Shown here: piece by piece, positions 53,039 through 62,239 of the stretch
How positions within the stretch are numbered: the stretch's first letter is position 1
Layout of the letters: every line of letters begins with the position of its first letter
Source of the DNA: Ensifer adhaerens
GTDB lineage: Bacteria; Pseudomonadota; Alphaproteobacteria; Rhizobiales; Rhizobiaceae
DNA length: 64,000 bases
Assembly (NCBI RefSeq): GCF_028993555.1
Contig: NZ_CP118611.1
Span: 1,482,001 to 1,546,000 of the forward strand
Reading direction: 5' to 3'
The notes under the pieces: generated by a model
Told to the model about the DNA's origin: nothing
Seen by the model: the letters and a program-made list of their open reading frames with translations, nothing else
Databases searched by the model: none
Translations under genes and position numbers: made by a program

Positions 53039-53758
53039 ATGTCTCTGTTAGAGCTCGAGCGGGTCTCGAAACGCTTCGGCGCGCTGACCGTCGCCGACGA
53101 GATCAGCTTTTCGGTCGGCGAGGGTGATGCTTTGGGCATTATCGGGCCGAACGGCGCCGGCAAGTCGACGCTGTTCAATCTGATAACCGGCAACATCGCC
53201 GCCGACAGCGGCGCGGTCCGCTTCGGCGGCGTAGATGTCACCCGAGCGCCGCCGATGGCCCGCTGCCTATCGGGCATGGGGCGAACCTTCCAGATCCCGC
53301 AGCCCTTCGAGAAGCTGACCGTCTTTGAGAACCTGCTCGTCGCCGGCAGCTTTGGCGCGCGACGGCGGGAGGCTGAAGCCTGTGACCGCTGCGCCGAAAT
53401 CCTGGTAGAGACGGGCCTCTTCGACAAGGCGAATGTACTGGCAGGCGGGCTTACCCTGCTGCAGCGCAAGCGGCTGGAACTGGCGCGGGCGCTTGCCACC
53501 GAGCCCCGGCTGTTGCTGCTGGATGAGATTGCCGGCGGCTTGACGGAAGGCGAATGCCACCAGCTGGTCGCGACCATCAGCGCCATCCAAAAGAAGGGCG
53601 TAGCCGTCATCTGGATCGAACATGTGCTGCATGCGCTGACCTCGGTTGTCGAACGGCTGCTGGTTCTCAATTTCGGCAAGGTGATCGGCATTGGAAAACC
53701 CGACGAGCTCATGGCTTCGCGCGCCGTCCAGGAAATCTATCTGGGGATCGAGCTATGA
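53039..53758 (+). CDS. livG: Liv-type ABC transporter ATP-binding protein
   Basis: A cytoplasmic ATPase of 239 residues. Walker A is GPNGAGKST, the Q-loop region is RTFQIPQPFEKLTVFENLLV, and the signature region GGLTLLQRKRLELARAL has Walker B LLLLDEIAGG. The LivG-type insert is present. The start at 53039 follows GGAGGG; an in-frame ATG at 52958 lies in the spacer. The stop overlaps the start of the second ATPase. Confidence 0.95.
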   Translation: MSLLELERVSKRFGALTVADEISFSVGEGDALGIIGPNGAGKSTLFNLITGNIAADSGAVRFGGVDVTRAPPMARCLSGMGRTFQIPQPFEKLTVFENLLVAGSFGARRREAEACDRCAEILVETGLFDKANVLAGGLTLLQRKRLELARALATEPRLLLLDEIAGGLTEGECHQLVATISAIQKKGVAVIWIEHVLHALTSVVERLLVLNFGKVIGIGKPDELMASRAVQEIYLGIEL

Positions 53759-54477
53759 CGGCGGTGCTCGAAACCAGAGGGCTCAAGGCCTTCTACGGCG
53801 ACTTCCAGGCGCTTTTCGGTGTCGATATCACCATTGCCAAGGGTGAGACCGTTGCGATTATCGGCGCCAATGGCGCGGGCAAGACCAGCCTGATGCGCGC
53901 GATCTCCGGCGTGCTTGCAAGCGAACCGGGCATGGTCGTCTATCGCGATGAACCGATTGGCGCACTGCCAGCACCCGACGTGCTTGCCCGCGGCATCGCC
54001 ATGGTGCCGGAGGGACGCCGGCTGTTCCCGTCGCTGACCGTCGAGGAAAATCTGCAGGTTGGCGCCTACGGCCGCCAGGGACAGGGACCGTGGACGCTCT
54101 CGAGCGTCTATGAGCTCTTCCCGGTCCTCCGCGAGCGCCGCAACAACCCGGCCACAGCCCTTTCCGGTGGCCAGCAGCAGATGGTGGCGATCGGCCGGGC
54201 ACTGATGTCCAACCCGGATGTTCTGCTCTGCGACGAGATCAGCCTCGGCCTCGCGCCAGTCGTCGTTCGCGACATCTATGCGGCCTTCCCGCGCATCCGC
54301 GAGACCGGCGCCTCGATAGTCATCGTCGAGCAGGACATCGCCCAGGCTCTGAAGGTCGCAACCCAGGTCTATTGCCTGATGGAAGGACGCGTGACGCTTT
54401 CGGGGCGTCCGGAGGCACTGACCCGCGAGCAGATCCACCACGCCTATTTCGGAGCGCCGCGCCATGAGCTTCATTGA
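53755..54477 (+). CDS. livF: Liv-type ABC transporter ATP-binding protein
   Basis: The second cytoplasmic ATPase, 240 residues. Walker A is GANGAGKTS, the signature is LSGGQQQMVAIGRALMSNPD and Walker B is LLCDEISLGL. The pattern GMVVYRDEPIGALPAPDVLA and RLFPSLTVEENLQVGAYGRQ is the LivF type. The start ATG overlaps the LivG stop, and the end overlaps the permease gene by 14 bases. Confidence 0.95.
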   Translation: MTAVLETRGLKAFYGDFQALFGVDITIAKGETVAIIGANGAGKTSLMRAISGVLASEPGMVVYRDEPIGALPAPDVLARGIAMVPEGRRLFPSLTVEENLQVGAYGRQGQGPWTLSSVYELFPVLRERRNNPATALSGGQQQMVAIGRALMSNPDVLLCDEISLGLAPVVVRDIYAAFPRIRETGASIVIVEQDIAQALKVATQVYCLMEGRVTLSGRPEALTREQIHHAYFGAPRHELH

Positions 54478-55327
54478 CACAATCGTGCAGGGGGTTCTGC
54501 TCGGCGGGCTCTACGCCCTGTTTGCCGCAGGCCTCAGTCTGGTGTTCGGCATCATGCGGCTGGTCAATCTCGCCCATGGCGACCTGATCGTGCTCGCCGC
54601 CTTCCTGATCCTTCTGCTAACCTCGGCGCTCGGCCTCAACCCATTCCTGGCAGCGCTCGTGGCCGCGCCGCTGATGTTCGCCGCGGGGTGGGTGTTGCAG
54701 TATGTCGTGCTCAATCGCACGCTCGGCAAGGACGTCCTGCCGCCGCTGCTTGTGACCTTCGGCATCTCCATCGTTTTGCAGAATGGTTTGCTGGAAGCGT
54801 TCTCGGCCGACAGCCGCCGCGTCTCCATCGGCACGCTGGAGAGCGCTTCGATCGCGGTCGGCCCGCTGAACATCGGTATCATGCCGTTGATGACCTTCCT
54901 GTCGGCGCTCGCCGTGATCTTTGGCCTCAACCAGTTGATCTATCGAACGGCGCTCGGTCGCGCGTTCCGCGCAACTTCGGACGATGTCGTGACGGCAGGG
55001 CTGATGGGAATTCGCCCGCAACGCGTCTTTGCCATGGCGACCGGCCTTGCCATGGTCGTGGTGACGATCGCCGCCCTCTATCTGGGCACGCGCGCCAATT
55101 TCGATCCGACGTCGGGACCGTCCCGGCTGATCTACGCCTTCGAGGCCGTGATCATCGGTGGCCTCGGCTCGCTTTGGGGAACGCTTGCCGGCGGGGTGAT
55201 CCTCGGCGTCGCGCAGACACTTGGAGCGGCCGTCAATCCGGAATGGCAGATCCTTGCAGGACACCTCGCCTTCCTCGCCGTTCTCGCCATCAAGCCGCGT
55301 GGGCTTTTCCCTCGCGCCGTCGATTGA
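54464..55327 (+). CDS. livH: Liv-type ABC transporter permease
   Basis: An inner-membrane subunit of 287 residues with about eight helices. LVFGIMRLVNLAHGDLIVLA and the loop GRAFRATSDDVVTAGLMGIR, followed by FEAVIIGGLGSLWGTLAGGV, are LivH marks. It overlaps LivF and lies just before the second permease. Confidence 0.95.
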   Translation: MSFIDTIVQGVLLGGLYALFAAGLSLVFGIMRLVNLAHGDLIVLAAFLILLLTSALGLNPFLAALVAAPLMFAAGWVLQYVVLNRTLGKDVLPPLLVTFGISIVLQNGLLEAFSADSRRVSIGTLESASIAVGPLNIGIMPLMTFLSALAVIFGLNQLIYRTALGRAFRATSDDVVTAGLMGIRPQRVFAMATGLAMVVVTIAALYLGTRANFDPTSGPSRLIYAFEAVIIGGLGSLWGTLAGGVILGVAQTLGAAVNPEWQILAGHLAFLAVLAIKPRGLFPRAVD

Positions 55328-55337
55328 GGTCAAGCCG

Positions 55338-56423
55338 ATGTCCATCGCCATTCCGTCCTTCAAGGTCGAAACCCGCAGCGGAACCTCATCGCTTGGGGCT
55401 TTGGCAGCAGTCACCGCCCTTGCGCTTGCGATTGCGGCTCCCCTCATCGTGTCCCGCGGCGTCGTGCAGGATCTCTTCTTCATTTTGACCATGCTGGTGC
55501 TCGCGCAGAACTGGAACCTGCTTGCCGGCTATGCCGGGCTGATCTCGGTCGGCCAGCAGGTCTTCGTCGGCTTCGGCGCCTATGCGATGTTCGGAGCGGT
55601 CATTCTGGCGGGCGTCGATCCAATCGTTGCGATCCTGATTGCCGGCGTTCTTTCAGCGCTTCTCGCCATCCCGACGGCCTTTTTCACCTTTCGGCTGCAA
55701 GGCCCTTATTTCGCCATCGGCACCTGGGTCGTGGCCGAGGTGGTGCGGTTGTTGCTCGCCCAATGGAAGGCGCTCGGCGGGGGTACCGGCACGTCGCTGC
55801 CGCGCGAGGCGACGCGGGACATGGCGGGCGTCGACATCGTTCGCGACCTCTTCGGCATGAAGGCGGCCGCGGCCAGCGATGCGCTCACCTATTGGATTGC
55901 GCTCCTCCTGACGCTCGCGATCATCGGCTTCATCTACCGCCTGCTGAAAAGCAAGCAGGGGCTCGGTCTCGCCGCCGTGCGCGACAACGAACAGGCCGCC
56001 CGTGCCGTTGGCGTCGACGCGCGTCGCATGAAGGCGCTGGTTTACGTGGCGACCGCCTTCGTCACCGGATTGGCCGGCGCACTGATCTACGTTCAGAAAG
56101 CACGCATCTCGCCGGACGCAGCCTTCTCCGTCACCGACTGGACGGCCTATGTCATCTTCATCGTCGTGATCGGCGGGATCGGCACCATCGAAGGGCCGAT
56201 CGTCGGCGTGGTGCTCTTCTTCCTGCTGCAGAAGCTCTTTGCCGATTTTGGCTCCTGGTACCTGCTGGTCCTCGGCCTCATCGGCATCCTCGTCATGCTC
56301 TTTTCGCCGCGCGGTCTATGGGGCCTGTTCTCCGATCGTACCGGCATTCAGCTTTTTCCGGTCCGTCGCAAGTTGATCGGCGGACCACTCGAACACATGC
56401 CTAAGGGAGGACCAAATGGCTGA
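55338..56423 (+). CDS. livM: Liv-type ABC transporter permease
   Basis: The second inner-membrane subunit, 361 residues. ILAQNWNLLAGYAGLISVGQ-like sequence (LAQNWNLLAGYAGLISVGQQ here), ALLAIPTAFFTFRLQGPYFA and GLAAVRDNEQAARAVGVDAR are LivM marks. The start at 55338 gives a normal length; an in-frame ATG at 55221 would overlap livH. The 3' end overlaps the flavin hydroxylase gene, so the transporter and catabolic genes are coupled. Confidence 0.95.
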   Translation: MSIAIPSFKVETRSGTSSLGALAAVTALALAIAAPLIVSRGVVQDLFFILTMLVLAQNWNLLAGYAGLISVGQQVFVGFGAYAMFGAVILAGVDPIVAILIAGVLSALLAIPTAFFTFRLQGPYFAIGTWVVAEVVRLLLAQWKALGGGTGTSLPREATRDMAGVDIVRDLFGMKAAAASDALTYWIALLLTLAIIGFIYRLLKSKQGLGLAAVRDNEQAARAVGVDARRMKALVYVATAFVTGLAGALIYVQKARISPDAAFSVTDWTAYVIFIVVIGGIGTIEGPIVGVVLFFLLQKLFADFGSWYLLVLGLIGILVMLFSPRGLWGLFSDRTGIQLFPVRRKLIGGPLEHMPKGGPNG

Positions 56424-58170
56424 CATCACAACCGACGTACTCATCATCGGCACGGGGCCGGCCGGGTCCGCCACGGCCGCCCTGCTCTCGAGCTACGGCA
56501 TCGAAAACATGGTGATCAACCGTTATCGCTGGCTGGCGAACACCCCGCGCGCCCATATCACCAACCAGCGCACGATGGAGGTTCTGCGCGATCTAGGTCG
56601 CGACGTGGAGGACGAGGCCTATATGTTCGCTGCCGAGCAGGACCTGATGGGCGAGAACGTCTTTTGCACCTCGCTCGCGGGCGAAGAGATCGGCCGCATG
56701 AAAAGCTGGGGCAAGCACCCGGTCTCCCGCGCCGAACATCAGCTGTCCTCGCCGAGCCAGATGAACGACCTGCCGCAGACCTTCATGGAGCCGCTCCTGT
56801 TCAAGACGGCTTGCTCACGTGGCACCCAGGCGCGCATGTCGACGGAATATGTCAGCCATGTGCAGGACAAGGAAGGCGTGACCACGACCTGTCTCGACCG
56901 GTTGACCGGCAAGGAATTCACCGTTCGCTCGAAGTATCTGATCGGTGCCGACGGCGGCAATTCGAAGGTCGCGGAACATGCGGGCCTCACCTTCGAGGGA
57001 CGCATGGGTGTTGCCGGCTCGATGAACATCCTGTTTGAGGCGGACCTGTCACGTTATGTCGCCCATCGCCCTTCGGTGCTCTACTGGGTCCTGCAACCGG
57101 GCGCGGACGTCGGCGGTATCGGCATGGGCCTCGTGCGCATGGTGCGCCCCTGGAACGAATGGCTCATTGTCTGGGGATACGACATCAACCAGCCGGCACC
57201 GGCCGTCGACGAAGCCCATGCGAAGAAGGTGGTGCGCGATCTCGTCGGAGTGCAGGACCTGGAGATCACGATCAAGCAGGTCTCGACCTGGACGGTCAAC
57301 AACATGTACGCGACGACGATGTCCAACGGGCGCGTCTTCTGCATGGGCGATGCCACGCACCGCCATCCGCCATCGAACGGGCTCGGCTCCAACACATCGA
57401 TCCAGGATGCCTTCAACCTTGCCTGGAAACTCGCGTTCGTGCTGAAGGGTCAGGCGAGCGAAACGCTGCTTGATACCTACACAACGGAGCGGGCGCCGGT
57501 CGCCAAGCAGATCGTCACCCGCGCCAACAAGTCGATTGAAGAGTTCGGTCCGATCTTCAAGGCGCTTGGCCTTCTCGATTCCATCGATCCGGTGAAGATG
57601 CAGCAGAACATGGATGGGCGCTGCCGCGATACGCCGGCGGCGGAAGAACAGCGCTCCGCCATCCGCAAGGCGATCGCCGCCAAGGTCTACGAGTTCGACG
57701 CCCATGGCGTTGAAATGAACCAGCGCTATCGCTCGGATGCGATCGTCACCGACGGTCAGCCCGAGCCGGCCTTTGCCAAGGACCCGGAACTGCATTTCCA
57801 ACAGACTACCTGGCCGGGGGCGCGGCTGCCGCACGCATGGGTTTTCTCGAGCGACGGGACGAGGGCCTCGACGCTCGATCTCGCCGGGCACGGCCGGTTT
57901 ACCGTCCTGACCGGGATCGGCGGACAGGGCTGGATCGAAGCGGCGAAGGTCGTCGGACGTGAGCTTGGTGTCGAAATTGCGACCCACGCCATTGGCGCGC
58001 GGCAGCTTTGGGATGATTTCACCGGCGACTGGGCAGCGCTCAGCCAAGTGCGTGACAACGGCGTCGTGCTCGTGCGTCCTGACCATCACGTCTGCTGGCG
58101 CTCGGAGGCGCTGTCGGCAGATCCCGTCGCAGACCTGCGTCGGGTCATGACAGCAGTGCTTGGGAGGTAA
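56416..58170 (+). CDS. FAD-dependent aromatic hydroxylase (TfdB/PheA-like)
   Basis: A class A flavin monooxygenase of 584 residues that hydroxylates a phenol or resorcinol-like ring using NAD(P)H and O2. The nucleotide motif is DVLIIGTGPAGSATAALLSS (residues 8-27), the DG motif is LIGADGGNSKVAEHAGLTF and the GD motif is FCMGDATHRHPPSNGLGSNT. The C-terminal 150 residues (about 430-584) form the thioredoxin-like domain seen in phenol and 2,4-dichlorophenol hydroxylases. It lies between the importer and a hydroxyquinol dioxygenase, so making hydroxyquinol from an imported resorcinol-like compound is the likely role (inference). Confidence 0.92.
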   Translation: MADITTDVLIIGTGPAGSATAALLSSYGIENMVINRYRWLANTPRAHITNQRTMEVLRDLGRDVEDEAYMFAAEQDLMGENVFCTSLAGEEIGRMKSWGKHPVSRAEHQLSSPSQMNDLPQTFMEPLLFKTACSRGTQARMSTEYVSHVQDKEGVTTTCLDRLTGKEFTVRSKYLIGADGGNSKVAEHAGLTFEGRMGVAGSMNILFEADLSRYVAHRPSVLYWVLQPGADVGGIGMGLVRMVRPWNEWLIVWGYDINQPAPAVDEAHAKKVVRDLVGVQDLEITIKQVSTWTVNNMYATTMSNGRVFCMGDATHRHPPSNGLGSNTSIQDAFNLAWKLAFVLKGQASETLLDTYTTERAPVAKQIVTRANKSIEEFGPIFKALGLLDSIDPVKMQQNMDGRCRDTPAAEEQRSAIRKAIAAKVYEFDAHGVEMNQRYRSDAIVTDGQPEPAFAKDPELHFQQTTWPGARLPHAWVFSSDGTRASTLDLAGHGRFTVLTGIGGQGWIEAAKVVGRELGVEIATHAIGARQLWDDFTGDWAALSQVRDNGVVLVRPDHHVCWRSEALSADPVADLRRVMTAVLGR

Positions 58171-58173
58171 TCC

Positions 58174-59067
58174 ATGGAAGCGCATGAGAAAGGTTTCTTC
58201 ACTGAAGAAAATTCGATCGAGGTCGTCACGGGCCGCAACAAGAACGCCAAGGACGAACGGCTGAAGCAGATCATGGAAGTGGTCACGCGCAAGCTGCACG
58301 AAGCGGTGAGAGAAATCGAGCCGACACAGGAGGAATGGATGGACGCGATCCTCTTCCTCACGCGCACCGGACAGATGTGCAACGAATGGCGCCAGGAGTT
58401 CATCCTTTTGTCCGACACGCTCGGCGTCTCGATGCTTGTCGACGCGATCAACAATCGCAAGCCGTCGGGTGCCTCCGAAAGCACCGTGCTGGGCCCGTTT
58501 CACGTCCAGGACGCCCCTGAGCTCGAGATGGGCGCAAACATCTGCCTCGACCAGAAGGGAGAGGACATGGTGGTCGGCGGCCACATCCTCGACACCGAAG
58601 GCAGGCCTATCGCCGATGCCGTGATCGATGTCTGGCAGGCCAATGACGAAGGCTTCTATGACGTTCAGCAAAAAGGCATCCAGCCGGAGTTCAATTTGCG
58701 CGGCGTCTTCCGCACCGGACCCGACGGCCAATATTGGTTCCGGGCGGTAAAGCCGAAATACTACCCGATCCCGAATGACGGCCCGGTCGGCCAGATGCTG
58801 GAGCACCTGGGGCGTCATCCCAACCGCCCGGCCCATCTCCACTACATCATCAAGGCCGACGGCCACGAAACGCTCATCACCCACATCTTCGATCCGGATG
58901 ATCCGTACATCCATTCGGATGCGGTGTTCGGCGTGAAACAGAGCCTGCTTGCGACTTTCCGGCGCATCGAGGACCCATCCCGAGCCGCGGACTACGGATT
59001 TTCAGGTCGCTTCTGGGAAGTAAACCACGACTTCGTACTGGCGCGGTCAAAACGAGGCGCAAGCTGA
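58174..59067 (+). CDS. Hydroxyquinol 1,2-dioxygenase
   Basis: An Fe(III) intradiol dioxygenase of 297 residues that opens hydroxyquinol to maleylacetate. Iron ligands are Tyr in NDEGFYDVQQKGIQPEFNLR and KPKYYPIPNDGPVG, and His in NRPAHLHYIIKADGHETL. The N-terminal helical dimer part (KLHEAVREIEPTQEEWMDAI) is clear. It starts 3 bases after the hydroxylase stop. It is closer to characterised hydroxyquinol dioxygenases than the copy at 49639, judged by the conserved segments. Confidence 0.93.
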   Translation: MEAHEKGFFTEENSIEVVTGRNKNAKDERLKQIMEVVTRKLHEAVREIEPTQEEWMDAILFLTRTGQMCNEWRQEFILLSDTLGVSMLVDAINNRKPSGASESTVLGPFHVQDAPELEMGANICLDQKGEDMVVGGHILDTEGRPIADAVIDVWQANDEGFYDVQQKGIQPEFNLRGVFRTGPDGQYWFRAVKPKYYPIPNDGPVGQMLEHLGRHPNRPAHLHYIIKADGHETLITHIFDPDDPYIHSDAVFGVKQSLLATFRRIEDPSRAADYGFSGRFWEVNHDFVLARSKRGAS

Positions 59068-59272
59068 CACTCCGGAAGAACAATGGTCGCTCAGGCCGCG
59101 GGCTCGCCCTTCCGCTGCGCGACCAAACGGGCGCTCACAATCAACGAAGAAATAGGAGGAGCAGGAAGCTATTCCCTTGCCTCCTGCGGATCCCCAGATG
59201 AATTATCCGGTGCGGTCACGGCCCCAAAAGCACGGACCGCCAGGAGCGACGAGGCGACGCAGGAGACATTCA

Positions 59273-60115
59273 GTGAAAGAGCAATTTGCCATCATTCAGG
59301 CGCTTGGCGTTCGACCGGAATTCGATGCAATGAGCGAAATCCGCACGCGGATTGAATTCCTGAAGGCCTATCTCGTGCAAAGCGGCCAGCGCGCCTACGT
59401 GCTCGGGATCAGCGGCGGGGTCGATTCCCTGACGGCCGGGCTTCTCGCCCAGCGCGCCGCTCAAGAATTACGCGAATGTGGCCATTCGGCCACCTTCATC
59501 GCCGCTCGGCTTCCCTATGGCGTTCAAGCGGACGAACACGATGCGGCGGCAGCTGTCGCTGCGATCCGCCCTGACCGTGTCTTGACCGTGGATATAAAAC
59601 CGGCAGCTGACAGCCTCATGGACGCAGTCCTTACCGGCGGCCTTGACCCGGCCCCGCGTCATCATTTCATCCTCGGCAACGTGAAGGCACGGCAAAGGAT
59701 GATCGCACAATATGCCATCGCCGGGGCATCGTCAGGTCTCGTCATCGGCACGGACCACGCTGCAGAGGCGCTCATGGGCTTCTACACCAAATTCGGTGAT
59801 GGCGCGGCGGACGTCCTTCCTCTTGCCGGCCTGAACAAGCGACGCGTTCGCGCCGTAGCCTTGGAGTTCGGCGCGCCGGAACGGCTCGTCTGGAAAACTC
59901 CAACCGCTGACCTTGAATCGGACGCGCCATTGCGACCGGATGAGGACGCCTATGGCGTGACATACGACCAGATCGACGACTTTCTCGAAGGAAGAACCGT
60001 CGAGCCGACTGCAACTGACCGCATTCTCGCAGCCTATCGCGCAAGCGCACATAAGCGCGCCCTTCCCGTCGTCCCCTCGGACCTTCACCCGGCGTTGCAG
60101 GCAACGACAGCATGA
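59273..60115 (+). CDS. nadE: NAD synthetase (ammonia-dependent type)
   Basis: Converts nicotinic acid adenine dinucleotide to NAD+. The protein has 280 residues, the length of the ammonia-dependent form without a glutaminase domain. The P-loop is VLGISGGVDSLTAGLLAQR, with SGGVDS at about residues 45-50, and GTDHAAEALMGFYTKFGDGA is the second typical motif. I chose the GTG at 59273, which has AGGAG upstream; an ATG at 59177 would add 32 unlike residues. It follows the aromatic operon after a 205-base gap and may be independent. Confidence 0.93.
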   Translation: MKEQFAIIQALGVRPEFDAMSEIRTRIEFLKAYLVQSGQRAYVLGISGGVDSLTAGLLAQRAAQELRECGHSATFIAARLPYGVQADEHDAAAAVAAIRPDRVLTVDIKPAADSLMDAVLTGGLDPAPRHHFILGNVKARQRMIAQYAIAGASSGLVIGTDHAAEALMGFYTKFGDGAADVLPLAGLNKRRVRAVALEFGAPERLVWKTPTADLESDAPLRPDEDAYGVTYDQIDDFLEGRTVEPTATDRILAAYRASAHKRALPVVPSDLHPALQATTA

Positions 60116-60481
60116 TACCTGGCTGAACTGACTGAACCGTCTGCATTTCGGTCCACAGGTCGAGAGATTCACCTTCGGGTATCATCTCGATGAAGGTGGT
60201 CAATGGTCCGATCGCGGAAGAAACGGACCTCGACGACGGTCTGACCATGACGATGCAGCTTGGACTGATCCACGAGGCCGGATCAAAAACCACATAGCGC
60301 CAGTTCGGTTTTGCTGCACATCTCGGTCAGGAATTTGAGGCTCGCACACCTCGTGAGCCTCATTCGTATGTTTCATCGCCTACGCAAGTTCCGGGTGGGA
60401 TCGCATTGGATTCGAGAGCAAGGATCGGAGTGTGACCAGCGACGATCGAAGGCACGATCGGGCCCGAACAAATCCGAGTAG
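60116..60481. other. 366-base gap upstream of ada
   Basis: The stretch holds a promoter-like repeat (60411-60447, listed separately). It also has a 35-codon frame from 60190 (MKVVNGPIAEETDLDDGLTM onward) that could be a gene remnant but has no recognised domain. No other feature can be supported. Confidence 0.45.
60411..60447 (+). promoter_or_regulatory. Repeated promoter-like element upstream of ada
   Basis: The core GAGCAAGGATCGGAGT at about 60415-60431 is shared with 63825-63840, which lies upstream of the gene at 63900. This copy lies about 35-70 bases before the ada start. The GCAA in it recalls the Ada box of E. coli, but the full box is not conserved. It may be bound by Ada after methylation. 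Confidence 0.4.
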
Positions 60482-61579
60482 ATGACCATGGACATGAACA
60501 TCCGGCCCGCAGCCACCCTTCACATCTCACGTCTTTCCGTCACGGACGATCCTCGCTGGGCGCTGATCGTTGCGCGCGACAGGTCCGCCGACGGTCAGTT
60601 CTGGTATTCGGTCGCGACGACAGGGATTTATTGCCGGCCCTCGTGCCCGTCCCGCGCGGCAAACCCGAAGAATGTCGCGCTCCACGATACGCTCGAAAGC
60701 GCGCGGGCAACCGGCTTTCGCCCATGCAGACGTTGCAATCCCGATGGCCCCTCACTCGAATGCGAGAATGCCGCGCTCATCGCAAAGGCTTGCCGCGTCA
60801 TCGAGGACAGCGAGGAAGAGCCGTCATTGGAGGATCTCGCAGCTGCCGTCGATCGCAGTCCGAGCTACTTCCATCGTATGTTCAAGGCATCGACCGGGCT
60901 GACACCGAAAGCCTATGCCGCCGGCCACCGCGCGAAAAAGGTCCGTGAGGGCCTCGAGACCGCTATGAGCGTCACCGCGGCGATGTACGACGCCGGCTTC
61001 AATTCAAGCGGCCGCTTCTATGAGAAGGCAAACGGTATGCTCGGCATGACGCCGACACAGTATCGTGATGGCGGCACCAACGAGGAGATCAAGTTTGCGG
61101 TCGGTCAGTCCTGTCTCGGCGCGATCCTCGTGGCCTCCAGCACGAAGGGCGTGGCCTCGATCCTGCTCGGAGACGACCCGGACGCGCTCGTTCGCGATCT
61201 TCAGGATCGCTTTCCGAAGGCACGCCTGATCGGTATGGACCGCGACTACGAGGCGCTGATTGCCCAAGTCTGCGGCTTCGTCGAAAACCCGAGTGTCGGC
61301 CTCGATCTGCCGCTCGACGTTCGCGGCACGGCGTTCCAGCGCCGGGTATGGCAAGTCCTGCAGGAGATTCCCGCCGGTGAGCGTCTGTCCTATTCGGAAA
61401 TCGCCCGACGCATCGGCACGCCGAGCGCCACGCGGGCAGTCGCAGGAGCATGCGCCGCCAACAAAATCGCCGTCGTCATTCCCTGCCATCGCGTCGTTCG
61501 CAACGACGGCGCGCTTTCCGGCTATGCCTGGGGCGTCGACCGCAAGCGCGCCCTGCTCGATCGGGAAGCGTGCCTATGA
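60482..61579 (+). CDS. ada: Ada: adaptive-response regulator and O6-methylguanine-DNA methyltransferase
   Basis: A bifunctional sensor and repair protein of 365 residues. The N-terminal zinc domain has GIYCRPSCPSR and FRPCRRCNPD with four Cys, one of which accepts methyl groups from phosphotriesters. The AraC-type helix-turn-helix covers residues 115-195 (SLEDLAAAVDRSPSYFHRMF, then FNSSGRFYEKANGMLGMTPT). The C-terminal methyltransferase has the active-site PCHRVV motif with the suicide Cys. The stop overlaps the alkA start (ATGA). The start codon is uncertain by a few residues because no strong ribosome site is visible. Confidence 0.96.
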   Translation: MTMDMNIRPAATLHISRLSVTDDPRWALIVARDRSADGQFWYSVATTGIYCRPSCPSRAANPKNVALHDTLESARATGFRPCRRCNPDGPSLECENAALIAKACRVIEDSEEEPSLEDLAAAVDRSPSYFHRMFKASTGLTPKAYAAGHRAKKVREGLETAMSVTAAMYDAGFNSSGRFYEKANGMLGMTPTQYRDGGTNEEIKFAVGQSCLGAILVASSTKGVASILLGDDPDALVRDLQDRFPKARLIGMDRDYEALIAQVCGFVENPSVGLDLPLDVRGTAFQRRVWQVLQEIPAGERLSYSEIARRIGTPSATRAVAGACAANKIAVVIPCHRVVRNDGALSGYAWGVDRKRALLDREACL

Positions 61580-62217
61580 ACCTGCTGTCGCGCTACGACG
61601 AAGCCGTTGCCTTCCTCTCCAGCCATGACGACGACTGGGCCAGATTGATCGAGGTGGTCGGACCTTGCCGACACGATCCCAAGGCGGCCCGTGAACCATA
61701 CGAGGCGCTCGTTCGCGCGATTGCGTACCAGCAGCTGACGGCCAAAGCAGGCGATGCCATCATTGGACGCCTCAAGGGGCTCTTCGATGACCGCGATTTT
61801 CCTAGTCCGGAAGACCTCATTGAGGTCGAGTTCGACCTGCTTCGGAGCTGCGGCTTCTCCGCCAGCAAGATCGCGACCATCAAGGCGATCGCCCAGGGAA
61901 CGCTGGATGGCCTGATCCCCACCCGCGACATTGCCGCCACGATGGATGACGAGGCGCTGATCGACCGCATGGTGAGCATCAAGGGCATAGGCCGTTGGAC
62001 TGTCGAGATGCTGCTGATGTATTCTCTGGAGCGGATGGATGTCCTGCCCGTCGACGACTTTGGTGTCCGTGAAGGCTACCGCGTTCTGAAATCGTTGCCT
62101 GTGCAACCGAAGCCGAAACAACTGCGTGAGATCTCGGAGGCCTGGTCGCCCCATCGCACGGTCGCGGCCTGGTATCTGTGGCGCATCCCGCGCGAGCGCG
62201 GAAACGTCTTGAAGTAA
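61576..62217 (+). CDS. alkA: DNA-3-methyladenine glycosylase II
   Basis: Removes alkylated bases from DNA. The protein has 213 residues. The helix-hairpin-helix and catalytic region is MVSIKGIGRWTVEMLLMYSL followed by ERMDVLPVDDFGVREGYRVL, where the conserved Asp in DDFG is the catalytic residue. It is shorter than E. coli AlkA because the N-terminal domain is missing, as in many alphaproteobacteria. The start overlaps ada, so the two are translated together. Confidence 0.93.
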   Translation: MNLLSRYDEAVAFLSSHDDDWARLIEVVGPCRHDPKAAREPYEALVRAIAYQQLTAKAGDAIIGRLKGLFDDRDFPSPEDLIEVEFDLLRSCGFSASKIATIKAIAQGTLDGLIPTRDIAATMDDEALIDRMVSIKGIGRWTVEMLLMYSLERMDVLPVDDFGVREGYRVLKSLPVQPKPKQLREISEAWSPHRTVAAWYLWRIPRERGNVLK

Positions 62218-62239
62218 GTACGGCAGCGGGAAGAACACC

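Noticed and set aside
57049..58914. Long open frame of 621 codons on the minus strand, opposite the flavin hydroxylase and dioxygenase genes
   Set aside because: It is the antisense of two clear enzyme genes, has no recognisable motif, and long antisense frames are common in GC-rich DNA.
60190..60297. 35-codon frame upstream of ada (MKVVNGPIAEETDLDDGLTM onward)
   Set aside because: It has no recognised domain and no convincing ribosome site; it may be a remnant, but coding cannot be supported.
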